Shown here: positions 53,803 through 60,783 of the stretch, one piece after another
Layout: each line of letters opens with the position of its first letter
How positions within the stretch are numbered: the first letter of the stretch is position 1
Assembly: GCA_002428995.1 (NCBI GenBank)
Contig: DIYJ01000017.1
Location: forward strand, 189,178 to 253,177
Origin: Flavobacteriales bacterium UBA6057
GTDB lineage: Bacteria > Bacteroidota > Bacteroidia > Flavobacteriales_G > Salibacteraceae
Direction of reading: 5' to 3'
Length of the DNA: 64,000 nt
Notes under the pieces: generated by a model
What the model was told of the DNA's origin: nothing
Database searches by the model: none
The model's input: the letters and a program-made list of their open reading frames with translations, nothing else
Position numbers and translations under genes: made by a program

Positions 53803-56238
53803 ATGAAACCCGATCTCTACCTGCTCCAACAAAAACTATTTACAGCTCTTAATACCAGCTTGTCTGACCTCGACCAAAGGCAGGACACCTGGGACAATAC
53901 CTACCAAAAGTTTTCAGAGTATGTCGAGGAAAGAATGGGAGGCCATAAGGAGGATTACAATACCGGCAATGGACGGTTCACAAAAGAACATTTGGAGACA
54001 TTCGGGAAGAAATGGCAAGCCTATATTAAACACTCTCCGGGAAGAAGAAAGACGATACCTAAGAAAGGAGAATGTATAGCGGACATCCGCGCTTTCCGTA
54101 ATCTCCTTGAAAAGGGCGTGGCTGGATTCCGAAGGCAGACGAAGTCGATTGATGTTGACAATTATGATTCATACTCGGTTTTCTTGGGTTACTATGGGTA
54201 TCAAGACTTCCAAAAACAAAACGAGCAGGAGATTGAAGCGATCAGAACAGACTGGAAAGAGAACCGTCAGAAGGAAGCAGAATCGCACCCGCATACAACT
54301 GTTCATCAGGGCGCTACGAAACGTGGTTCGAAGAACACGCTGTTACCCAGCTCACGATTCATAAGGTATTCGGCTCCTTTGACAGTGGTGTTGTTAGTGG
54401 TAGTTTATTGGCAGGTTTGGAGAATTGAACCCGACACAACTGAACCAAAGCGGATCAAGATCAACGAACTTTCCACTCAGTTTATATCAAAAGACTCTCG
54501 GACGTTCAAACTGCTGATCGTCCCGTTTTTCAAGAAACCGATAGACATTGCTGACTACGGCTATTTCAATGAGAAGCAATTGCTGAATCGCTTTCTCAGC
54601 ATTAAGGAAGAAGACAGCCTGGATTTAGAAGTCCGATTTGTGATCCCCGATCAAGTGATTGACCAGCCTTCACAAGCACGATCCATTACCGATACTACGG
54701 ATATTGATATGATCCTTTGGGGGCAATTTGAATCCAACTGCCACGCTGGAAATCGCATTTGCATCAACTATACCACCTCCGGCAGGGTGTTTGGATTTGA
54801 GGGGGAACAGCCCTCAAAACAGGAAGGGTCTTCCCAATTCCAGGCACTCCAATTTTCAAGCACCTTATCGGACGGGTACCTCCAAGAGTCCATTGACAAC
54901 ATCGTTTTCTGGACTCTCGCCAACTACTACTCCAAGCGCGGGAAAAACAAGAAGGCGTGGCAATCCGCGGAACTCATCATTCGACCGAATGAATGCAACA
55001 GCGAAGTGCTTTCCAAAACTGCGTTTTGGGCATTTCGAGCACAGGAACTTGATCGAGCCTTGGAGTTAACAAGAGCGGAACTCACCTGCCGCATTCTGGG
55101 CAAAGCCCAACCAAATATTGCGTATCAGGAGCTTTTTGCGCTGAATACATCCGATACTTCAATCATTGATTCGAGTGTGGCCTGGGCTTGGGGTGATTTG
55201 GGGAATGCTCTGTCCTTCAAGGAAAAAACTTCTGATAGTCTATCGATGAAGGCATACCAAAAGTCGCTTCAAGTCATCCCGGACAATGACATTGCTTTGA
55301 TGCGATTAGGGATGATGCATGAACGAAGCGATCTCGATTCAGCCATTGGGTATTTCGAAAAACTAGTAGAGGTCAATCCCGAATTGGAGATTTTGGGAGA
55401 TGAGCATATTGGTGACTTATACCAGCGGAAGGGAAATGTAAAAAAGGCGGCAGAGCACTATGTGAAGGCGCTGCAAAACAATCCTGATAATGCGTTCGCT
55501 ATGGTGTCTTTTGGTCAGCTATTCGCAAGAACAGGTGATACCAATTCAGCCAGACAACTCTTTCAAAGGGCCGTTGAGGTAGAGTCTGAAAATTGGAGCA
55601 TTTGGGATGACAAAGGGAGTTTTCATGTTGCCATTGGCGAATATGAAACGGCCGTTTCCTGCTATGATAGATCAATCGAACTGAACAATGATTACAAAAA
55701 GTTGTGGCTTTTTAGAGCTAGGGCATACAAAGGAATGGAAGCTTGGGAGAAAGCGATTACCAGCTATGAACGCGCCACGGAAATAGACTCCAATTATACC
55801 GTAGCATGGCTTGAAGAATATGAGGTTCATCTTGATTTGAATAACTCGTCAGAGGCGTTGAAAACATTGGAACGTGCCGCTGAATTAAACCCTGAGAGTT
55901 CTGAAGTCCATGAAAAACTCGCGGACTTTTACCTGATTCTAGGCAGATCGGAAGCTGCACGACTTAGTTATGAGAAGGTTCTCGAACTACACGAGGGATG
56001 TCATCCTGTGAGCAGGCTGTACATCGGGAATTCCTACATGATCGACCGTAACTATCCAGAGGCATTACAATCCTACAAATTAGCCTTGGACAAAATATGT
56101 GACTGTCATAAGGTGGTCACGCAGTTTGAGGGCTACTTTGAGTACTTCAGTAGCATGGGGGTCGATCACAATAACTGTGAGAGCATGAGGGATAGCCTCT
56201 CGCTGTATTGCGACCGCAAGCACAGCATGAAAAGCTAG
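53803..56238 (+). CDS. membrane-anchored TPR protein, signalling or effector type
   Basis: The ATG at 53803 (MKPDLYLLQQKLF) gives 811 residues. The open frame continues upstream only as the shadow of the divergent gene. Residues 1-170 are cytosolic and include SYSVFLGYYGYQDFQKQ, a motif type seen at the N-terminus of Bacteroidota regulatory proteins. One TM helix (APLTVVLLVVVYWQVW) lies near 195-212. A beta-alpha domain (FKLLIVPFFKK, IDMILWGQFES) occupies about 230-350. At least seven TPR units fill the rest (DEHIGDLYQRKGNVKKAAEHY, AMVSFGQLFARTGDTNSARQLF). It probably senses or assembles protein complexes; the role is unknown. Confidence 0.75.
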   Translation: MKPDLYLLQQKLFTALNTSLSDLDQRQDTWDNTYQKFSEYVEERMGGHKEDYNTGNGRFTKEHLETFGKKWQAYIKHSPGRRKTIPKKGECIADIRAFRNLLEKGVAGFRRQTKSIDVDNYDSYSVFLGYYGYQDFQKQNEQEIEAIRTDWKENRQKEAESHPHTTVHQGATKRGSKNTLLPSSRFIRYSAPLTVVLLVVVYWQVWRIEPDTTEPKRIKINELSTQFISKDSRTFKLLIVPFFKKPIDIADYGYFNEKQLLNRFLSIKEEDSLDLEVRFVIPDQVIDQPSQARSITDTTDIDMILWGQFESNCHAGNRICINYTTSGRVFGFEGEQPSKQEGSSQFQALQFSSTLSDGYLQESIDNIVFWTLANYYSKRGKNKKAWQSAELIIRPNECNSEVLSKTAFWAFRAQELDRALELTRAELTCRILGKAQPNIAYQELFALNTSDTSIIDSSVAWAWGDLGNALSFKEKTSDSLSMKAYQKSLQVIPDNDIALMRLGMMHERSDLDSAIGYFEKLVEVNPELEILGDEHIGDLYQRKGNVKKAAEHYVKALQNNPDNAFAMVSFGQLFARTGDTNSARQLFQRAVEVESENWSIWDDKGSFHVAIGEYETAVSCYDRSIELNNDYKKLWLFRARAYKGMEAWEKAITSYERATEIDSNYTVAWLEEYEVHLDLNNSSEALKTLERAAELNPESSEVHEKLADFYLILGRSEAARLSYEKVLELHEGCHPVSRLYIGNSYMIDRNYPEALQSYKLALDKICDCHKVVTQFEGYFEYFSSMGVDHNNCESMRDSLSLYCDRKHSMKS

Positions 56239-56255
56239 TTGTTTTGGATAGACAT

Positions 56256-56285
56256 AAAAAAAGCCTGGACACTCTGTCCAGGCTT
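56256..56285 (-). terminator. intrinsic terminator of the T9SS-cargo gene
   Basis: A perfect 10-base stem (AAGCCTGGAC with GTCCAGGCTT, loop of 5) is followed on the minus strand by a run of seven T. It lies 24 bases after the stop of the minus-strand gene. On the plus strand there is no T-run after the hairpin, so it mainly serves the minus strand. Confidence 0.85.
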
Positions 56286-56308
56286 ACGGAACTGCTGCAA
56301 AATATTTC

Positions 56309-57046
56309 TTATTGCTTCACAATGATCGAAGACTGACCACTGCTGGTTTTGATCATGTATAAACCGGCTTCAAGGTCTGATACATCGAAACGCATTTCTC
56401 GGTCAGAAAGTCGCTGTAGAGGTACATCCAATGGCTGGCCGCTGAGACTGTACACCCTCAGGGCGGATGGTTGCTCAACAGGGCCATTGACAATGATAAA
56501 TTCCTCAGCAGGATTGGGGTACATCTTCAGGTGCGTTCGTTGATCATTCTTGGCAATACCTGTTGGTACAGTATCGGCATCAAGATCGAGTCGAGTGCCG
56601 AGGTTCAAGAGGGTGTCAATATTCTCAAAGATGTGATCAGCAGTGTCTTTGAGTAAGACGCTCACCTCTAGCTGACCATTCAAGATGGAACTGTTTTCCA
56701 GGAAGGGAATGATCGGAATAATGGTGGTAGTGGAATCAGTTCTTGGACTCGTGCTGGTGTCAGTAATAACCGTCAATATGATCAGCAGGCTATCATATGA
56801 GGATGGTACGGTATGCATTGGTGAATCATTCAGCCCCATTCCGGCTGGTAAGCCAATGACATATTCAATATGCGCTTGGCTGTTGGTCGTATCGGCCACG
56901 AGGGAAAGGATTTCCTGGGCATTGTGCTTCTGCGGCATTCCAAAAAGATGGACTAGGATCATGGCCAATCGCCAGAATTGTCCACTATGCGCAAAAGCGT
57001 TGAACCAGAGACTAAGCTGAGAAGAAAAGAGAAGAGGTCGAGTCAT
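56309..57046 (-). CDS. secreted protein with type IX secretion C-terminal sorting domain
   Basis: This 245-residue protein has a hydrophobic N-terminal region ending near KHNAQ (residue 44). The middle part is Thr/Ser/Ile-rich. The C-terminal type A sorting domain is clear: LKMYPNPAEEFIIVNG, ALRVYSLSGQPL, DVSDLEAGLYMIKT, SIIVKQ. The sorting domain directs passage through the Por/T9SS channel to the cell surface. The cargo part is short and of unknown function. It is divergent from the XRE gene at 57142, with a palindrome between them. Confidence 0.85.
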   Translation of the reverse strand: MTRPLLFSSQLSLWFNAFAHSGQFWRLAMILVHLFGMPQKHNAQEILSLVADTTNSQAHIEYVIGLPAGMGLNDSPMHTVPSSYDSLLIILTVITDTSTSPRTDSTTTIIPIIPFLENSSILNGQLEVSVLLKDTADHIFENIDTLLNLGTRLDLDADTVPTGIAKNDQRTHLKMYPNPAEEFIIVNGPVEQPSALRVYSLSGQPLDVPLQRLSDREMRFDVSDLEAGLYMIKTSSGQSSIIVKQ

Positions 57047-57071
57047 AAGAGTTAGTTATTGATTTGGAAAT

Positions 57072-57079
57072 CAAATATA
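57072..57079 (-). promoter_or_regulatory. -7 promoter box for the T9SS-cargo gene
   Basis: The minus strand reads TATATTTG, an exact TAnnTTTG match 26 bases before the ATG at 57046. The palindrome at 57093-57111 covers the position expected for the -33 element. Confidence 0.55.
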
Positions 57080-57092
57080 CTACTCATTAATA

Positions 57093-57111
57093 GTTACTTA
57101 TAAGTAGTAAC
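57093..57111. promoter_or_regulatory. candidate XRE operator
   Basis: GTTACT and AGTAAC flank a central ACTTATAAGT, itself a perfect 10-base palindrome (57096-57105). It lies between the T9SS-cargo gene and the XRE regulator gene and overlaps the -33 region of the cargo promoter. Binding here could repress the cargo gene. Confidence 0.5.
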
Positions 57112-57141
57112 GAATAAGTTATCGTACAAGGTCATTTGTGC

Positions 57142-57378
57142 ATGGCCAAGAACTTATCCCCTGAGGAAATGCGTATGCGACTCGGAGAGCGCATCAAAAC
57201 AATTCGCATTGCCAAAGGCTATTCAAACTATGAGAATTTCGCCTTTGACAAGGGCATCCCTCGTGCTCAGTTTGGGCGCTATGAGCAAGGTCAAGATTTG
57301 CGATTTACCAGCTTGGTCAAACTGGTACAGGCATTCGACATGACCCTGGAAGAATTTTTCAGCGAGGGGTTCGACTAG
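57142..57378 (+). CDS. XRE-family transcriptional regulator
   Basis: This 78-residue protein starts at the ATG at 57142; a TTG two codons upstream is possible. The HTH region RLGERIKTIRIAKGYSNYENFAFDKGIPRAQFGRYEQGQDLRFTSLVKLVQAFDMTLEEFF is a standard XRE/Cro fold, with the recognition helix at RAQFGRYEQ. No sensor domain is present. It likely acts on the palindromic region between itself and the T9SS-cargo gene. Confidence 0.85.
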   Translation: MAKNLSPEEMRMRLGERIKTIRIAKGYSNYENFAFDKGIPRAQFGRYEQGQDLRFTSLVKLVQAFDMTLEEFFSEGFD

Positions 57379-57380
57379 GT

Positions 57381-57398
57381 AAAGAATCCGTGGATTTT
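57381..57398. repeat. A/T-flanked palindrome, copy 4 of 4
   Basis: AAAGAATCCGTGGATTTT: core ATCCGTGGAT with degenerate A/T flanks, right after the XRE stop. It is related to the perfect palindrome at 48051-48070. Confidence 0.4.
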
Positions 57399-57477
57399 CT
57401 GTGGTTGTTGAAAGATTTTATCCTGTTCCTAGAGAGAGAGTTTCACTTCATCAGTAAAGGGTAATACCTTGTCCGGT

Positions 57478-58449
57478 ATGAGTTGGAAAAAGCAATTTGA
57501 GACCCTTCTTGGCTCGCCTAACGCTTCGAGTCAGGACATTGACAATAGCTTTAGATTAAAAGAACGGCACCTACCAAGGTTCCTGTATCGCTATCGCCCT
57601 GCATCAGAATGGGCAATCCAGAATCTGGCAAATGAGACTGTATGGTTCGGGAAGGCATCTGCGCTGAATGACGAACATGAATTCGCGGAGCAACTCGACT
57701 TTGAAAGACTAACTCAACTGCTCGTTAGTAAAAACATCAAAGAATTAACTGACTACCTCACGCAAGGACAGGAAGTTCCGGCTGAGATCCTTTCAAAGGC
57801 GGAAGCTTCATCAGATCCAATACAAGAAATCTCTGCCTATTTGTTGCGAGAACAAGAGGGATGGTCAGAAGACAGGATTATCAAAGCCCAAAAAGTGCTG
57901 CGAGACATCTATTTCGACCACATGAATAAAATCATCGATTCAAAAATCAAAGACACTCAGGAGAAGATGAAAGTCTGTTCCTTCTCAGAGTCACCGGACA
58001 TACATCTTATGTGGAGTCATTATGCTGGCTCCTACAAGGGGTTCTGCGTTGAATATGACATGTCGAGACTAGAACGAGGAGATTTGAGAAGGCGATTACT
58101 GTTCCCGGTGTTGTACACTGATGAAGTCTTTGATTCTACGGAACATTTGATTCAATCAATGACCAACAATGGCAGTTTCAATCCTCTCTACGCTTTGGTT
58201 ATTGGCTTGCGTAAAAGCGAAGCGTGGAAATACGAAAAAGAATGGCGAATGGTGATGAACCTTGGAGATTCATTCCCTGAGCAGAATTACAGTATGAATT
58301 GTCAAAGTGCTGTTTATCTGGGGGTTAACATCGAAGCTGACAAACGAAAGACTATATTGAAAATCAGTGAATCTCAAGAATTAAAGGTCATGGAGGCACG
58401 GCCTATCCGATCAAAATATGGAGTTGAGTTCATTCCCCTGAATGAGTAA
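57478..58449 (+). CDS. DUF2971 domain-containing protein
   Basis: The ATG at 57478 gives 323 residues (a TTG three codons earlier is possible). The DUF2971 hallmark is the N-terminal LPRFLYRYRPASEWAIQNLANETVWFGKASALNDEHEF, followed later by CSFSESPDIHLMWSHYAGSYKGFCVEYDM and EKEWRMV. The biochemical function of the family is not established; it is common in mobile elements and near phage-defence genes. It is a single gene downstream of the XRE gene. Confidence 0.88.
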   Translation: MSWKKQFETLLGSPNASSQDIDNSFRLKERHLPRFLYRYRPASEWAIQNLANETVWFGKASALNDEHEFAEQLDFERLTQLLVSKNIKELTDYLTQGQEVPAEILSKAEASSDPIQEISAYLLREQEGWSEDRIIKAQKVLRDIYFDHMNKIIDSKIKDTQEKMKVCSFSESPDIHLMWSHYAGSYKGFCVEYDMSRLERGDLRRRLLFPVLYTDEVFDSTEHLIQSMTNNGSFNPLYALVIGLRKSEAWKYEKEWRMVMNLGDSFPEQNYSMNCQSAVYLGVNIEADKRKTILKISESQELKVMEARPIRSKYGVEFIPLNE

Positions 58450-58482
58450 CAAAACCCGTGTTTCTGAAAGGAGAAAGGAGGC

Positions 58483-58848
58483 TCACACCTCCAATCCCAA
58501 CTCATCAGCCAACTGTCGGGCGGTCTCCTCAAACGCAAACCACGCCAGCCAATTCTTCAAGTCGCCTTTGATTTGCAACGGTTCACCCAGCATGTCTTCG
58601 TACTCATCCCTGAGTTGTTCGATCTCCAGATAGTGCAAGTCAAAAAACGCGTGCGTATCACAGTAGTAGATCAGTGATCCTACCATCCCGGAGGCACAGC
58701 CATGTGTAAGGAGATCAGTGAAAAAAGAAACCAAGTCTTCGGTGCCGTATTCCAGGGCTTCTTCGGCTACATCCTTGCGGATCGCAGTGTCAGGGTCAGA
58801 GGCAATTTCCAGTAGTTGTGATCGAAGTTCGGCAGCATCGGTGTTCAT
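58483..58848 (-). CDS. acidic hypothetical protein, 121 aa
   Basis: An acidic helical protein (AELRSQLLEIASDPDTAIRKDVAEEALEYG, DLVSFFTDLLTHGC, FAFEETARQLADELGLEV). The YYCDTHAFFDLHYLEIEQLRDEYEDMLGEPL segment resembles small uncharacterised proteins of the DUF7222 type common in Bacteroidota mobile elements; this assignment is tentative. Its upstream region contains overlapping inverted repeats (58887-58958). Confidence 0.65.
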   Translation of the reverse strand: MNTDAAELRSQLLEIASDPDTAIRKDVAEEALEYGTEDLVSFFTDLLTHGCASGMVGSLIYYCDTHAFFDLHYLEIEQLRDEYEDMLGEPLQIKGDLKNWLAWFAFEETARQLADELGLEV

Positions 58849-58886
58849 GTGAAAGCGGGTTAAGAATGAAACATGCCGCTCTCAAA

Positions 58887-58958
58887 ACCCGGAGCACGAA
58901 GTCAATAACGCAAGGAGGAATCCGCAGGAGCATTCCTTGCGGTTTGAATGCTCCGGGT
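58887..58958 (-). promoter_or_regulatory. mutually exclusive hairpins upstream of the 121-aa gene
   Basis: Three stems share bases. ACCCGGAGCA (58887-58896) pairs with TGCTCCGGGT (58949-58958). GGAGCATTC (58927-58935) pairs with GAATGCTCC (58946-58954). CGCAAGGA (58909-58916) pairs with TCCTTGCG (58934-58941). On the minus strand the outer stem is followed by TTTTG, as in attenuators. It is 38 bases upstream of the start at 58848. Confidence 0.45.
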
Positions 58959-59078
58959 ACACCTTTGCATGCTTTCATTCGGCCGGTTTACAGAACCACC
59001 GATGATGAACCGATAAAATCTACTGGATGTGTCTGGACGCTCCACTACCCGCAGTAGGAACATCCGCGAAAACGTGAA

Positions 59079-59492
59079 CTAGGATGACTTCTTTCTGGCT
59101 TCTTCCAGCTCTCGCATCCGCTCCCGCGTGGGAGTATCATAGCCATGTTTTGCTTGATACTGCTGCAAGTACGCCTCGATAATCTTCATCAACGGCTCAC
59201 GTTCGCTGGCCTCCATTTCTAGCACTCGGTTTAGTACCTCCCGCGTTGAAGCATCATCCAGGCCGGGATCACGAAACAACTCGTACAGTGGAACTTCCAA
59301 TGCCTGGCTCACGCGGTAGATCGCGTTGATACGAGGATCAAAGTCCGCCACCTCCAAATGCGAAAACTGGTTTTGCGGCATTCCAGCACGCTCTCCTGCC
59401 TCTGTTTGGGTCAATCCACGCTGCTTCCGAATCCTCCGCAAGTTCTCTTGGAGGATCACCAAGTACCGCTCTTTTTCCGTTTTGTCTGCCAT
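59079..59492 (-). CDS. XRE-family transcriptional regulator with C-terminal helix domain
   Basis: This 137-residue protein has the HTH at about residues 14-70 (LQENLRRIRKQRGLTQTEAGERAGMPQNQFSHLEVADFDPRI, recognition helix at PQNQFSHLE). A helical C-terminus follows (EREPLMKIIEAYLQQYQAKHG). It is divergent from the cysteine-rich operon with a 118-base control region holding a perfect 16-base palindrome and two promoter boxes. It likely represses both directions. Confidence 0.88.
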   Translation of the reverse strand: MADKTEKERYLVILQENLRRIRKQRGLTQTEAGERAGMPQNQFSHLEVADFDPRINAIYRVSQALEVPLYELFRDPGLDDASTREVLNRVLEMEASEREPLMKIIEAYLQQYQAKHGYDTPTRERMRELEEARKKSS

Positions 59493-59503
59493 AGATAAGC
59501 GTT

Positions 59504-59511
59504 CAAAAATA
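59504..59511 (-). promoter_or_regulatory. -7 promoter box for the XRE gene at 59492
   Basis: The minus strand reads TATTTTTG, an exact TAnnTTTG match, 11 bases before the ATG at 59492. A half-site of the operator (59529-59536) falls near its -33 position. Confidence 0.5.
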
Positions 59512-59528
59512 GTTCATCACAAATAAAT

Positions 59529-59536
59529 ATCGTTTT
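59529..59536. promoter_or_regulatory. operator half-site
   Basis: ATCGTTTT repeats one arm of the palindrome at 59581-59596 and lies about 45 bases to its left, upstream of both promoter boxes. Confidence 0.4.
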
Positions 59537-59562
59537 TTAATGCTATTTAATCATTCAAAACA

Positions 59563-59570
59563 TATATTTG
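59563..59570 (+). promoter_or_regulatory. -7 promoter box for the Cys-rich operon
   Basis: TATATTTG matches TAnnTTTG exactly. The expected transcription start (about 59577) lies immediately before the perfect palindrome at 59581, so a bound repressor would block it. Confidence 0.6.
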
Positions 59571-59580
59571 GAATATGATA

Positions 59581-59596
59581 ATCGTTTTAAAACGAT
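59581..59596. promoter_or_regulatory. perfect 16-base operator palindrome
   Basis: ATCGTTTTAAAACGAT is perfectly self-complementary and sits in the initial transcribed region of the Cys-rich operon, facing the divergent XRE gene. The size and symmetry fit an XRE dimer site. Confidence 0.65.
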
Positions 59597-59610
59597 AAAT
59601 AGACGCGCAA

Positions 59611-59877
59611 ATGGAAAATGATGGTTCTGAAATCTGTTCTTCCTGTCTTGGAACGGGCGACTGTGGATGTGGAGGGTCAGGATTGATAGAAGACAATTAC
59701 GAACTCAAAAACTGCCCAGGCTGCGAAGGATTTGAGAACGGACGCTGCAAACAATGCCGAGGCTTTGGTCGGCATTATCCCGAGCCCAGCCTTGCTACAA
59801 AAGTCTACGAACGGCTAATCGACCTCAAAGACAATGTTAGAAAGGCATTTCACCCCGAACACGAAATCGAACGCTAA
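59611..59877 (+). CDS. Cys-rich DnaJ-type zinc-finger mini-protein A
   Basis: This 88-residue protein has repeated CxxCxGxG-like motifs: CSSCLGTGDCGCGGSG and CPGCEGFENGRCKQCRGFG. These match the central zinc-binding region of DnaJ but without J or substrate domains. The C-terminal part is helical (LATKVYERLIDLKDNVRKAF). It is probably zinc-binding with a chaperone-like or adaptor role. First gene of an operon with the paralogous gene 8 bases downstream. Confidence 0.75.
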   Translation: MENDGSEICSSCLGTGDCGCGGSGLIEDNYELKNCPGCEGFENGRCKQCRGFGRHYPEPSLATKVYERLIDLKDNVRKAFHPEHEIER

Positions 59878-59885
59878 ACAGACCA

Positions 59886-60203
59886 ATGATGGAAGAAACC
59901 GAAACAGACCTTTCCAATAACTCCGACTGTAACATCTGCCAGGGCACCGGCACCTGCGATATGTGTGAAGGCAGCGGCAGCGTCTACGACTACGATGCCG
60001 AAGGCAACGCCATTCTGGAAAGCCAGCGCGAATGCACGCATTGCACTAGCCCCGGCTACAAAATGGGCGACTGTAGCTACTGTCGAGGAACAGGAAAGTT
60101 CAACGCAGCCTTTCATTCCTCTCCTGGCACGCACCAACGCATGCAAGACCTCGATCAAATCCGACAGTCATCCGACCACCAAATCCACGCATACTCCCGC
60201 TAA
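59886..60203 (+). CDS. Cys-rich DnaJ-type zinc-finger mini-protein B
   Basis: This 105-residue paralogue of the preceding gene has CNICQGTGTCDMCEGSG and CTHCTSPGYKMGDCSYCRGTG, again four Cys pairs as in the DnaJ cysteine-rich domain, separated by a short insert (VYDYDAEGNAILESQRE). The C-terminus is His/Gln-rich. Adjacent duplication of the motif in two small genes is unusual. The start is the first of the ATG pair after the previous stop. Confidence 0.75.
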   Translation: MMEETETDLSNNSDCNICQGTGTCDMCEGSGSVYDYDAEGNAILESQRECTHCTSPGYKMGDCSYCRGTGKFNAAFHSSPGTHQRMQDLDQIRQSSDHQIHAYSR

Positions 60204-60205
60204 TT

Positions 60206-60532
60206 ATGACCAATTCCTACTGGAAAAAGCTGAACGATCTCGTGCGGAAATATTCGCACTCCCACGCCATGAGCTATCACCTCAAAGAGTTCGGAAAAGA
60301 ACTCGGACGAAACAATCAACCCATTCCCAAAGACCGGGTCGTGCAACTGCTGGTTTACTGCAAGATCAACGACCTCGACTACCTATTCAGCTCACTGCTC
60401 GATGGACACCATGAAGGACTGAAAGAATGGAGAGTACAGGTCTTGAATGCCGAGCGCAAAGCTCGCTTGGAGAAAGAAAAACAGTTATCCAAAGCAAGAC
60501 AGTTGGCAAAAGAGCAACAGATAACACGCTAA
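60206..60532 (+). CDS. hypothetical protein, 108 aa
   Basis: A basic helical protein (WKKLNDLVRKYSHSHAMSYHLKEFGKELGRNNQPIPKDRVVQLLVYCKINDLDYLFSSLL) ending in a Lys/Arg/Glu-rich helix (NAERKARLEKEKQLSKARQLAKEQQ). It begins 2 bases after the second Cys-rich gene and belongs to that operon. No family is recognised. Confidence 0.6.
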   Translation: MTNSYWKKLNDLVRKYSHSHAMSYHLKEFGKELGRNNQPIPKDRVVQLLVYCKINDLDYLFSSLLDGHHEGLKEWRVQVLNAERKARLEKEKQLSKARQLAKEQQITR

Positions 60533-60536
60533 CACT

Positions 60537-60674
60537 ATGCTTCCAAACACCCATCAAAAGTTGATGATGAACGATCTGGATACTAGAAGAGGAAACGAAG
60601 CACAACAACGCTGGAAGCGAGAAATGATGCATGACCATCAAAAACGCATCGGGCCGGAAATCCCTAAACGCTGA
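60537..60674 (+). CDS. 45-residue ORF in the Cys-rich operon
   Basis: ATG at 60537 to TGA at 60674; the product starts MLPNTHQKLMMNDLDTRRGN and ends IGPEIPKR. It begins 4 bases after the previous stop. It is too short for a function call; spacing and direction support translation as part of the operon. Confidence 0.4.
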   Translation: MLPNTHQKLMMNDLDTRRGNEAQQRWKREMMHDHQKRIGPEIPKR

Positions 60675-60682
60675 ACTTTTTT

Positions 60683-60755
60683 AAAGCCTGGAAAAGATCG
60701 TTTGCCTCTCCGCAGGGCCGCCAGGGTAACCGTACGGAAACTGCAAACGGGCTTT
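60683..60755. repeat. inverted repeat before the helicase gene
   Basis: AAAGCC (60683-60688) pairs with GGCTTT (60750-60755), and CGTTTGC (60699-60705) pairs with GCAAACG (60743-60749). The result is a large stem with an internal loop, 29 bases before the helicase start. It could be an RNA leader or a replication or recombination site. Confidence 0.4.
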
Positions 60756-60783
60756 GATAAGGCTTCAAACCAGAAGCACACAG

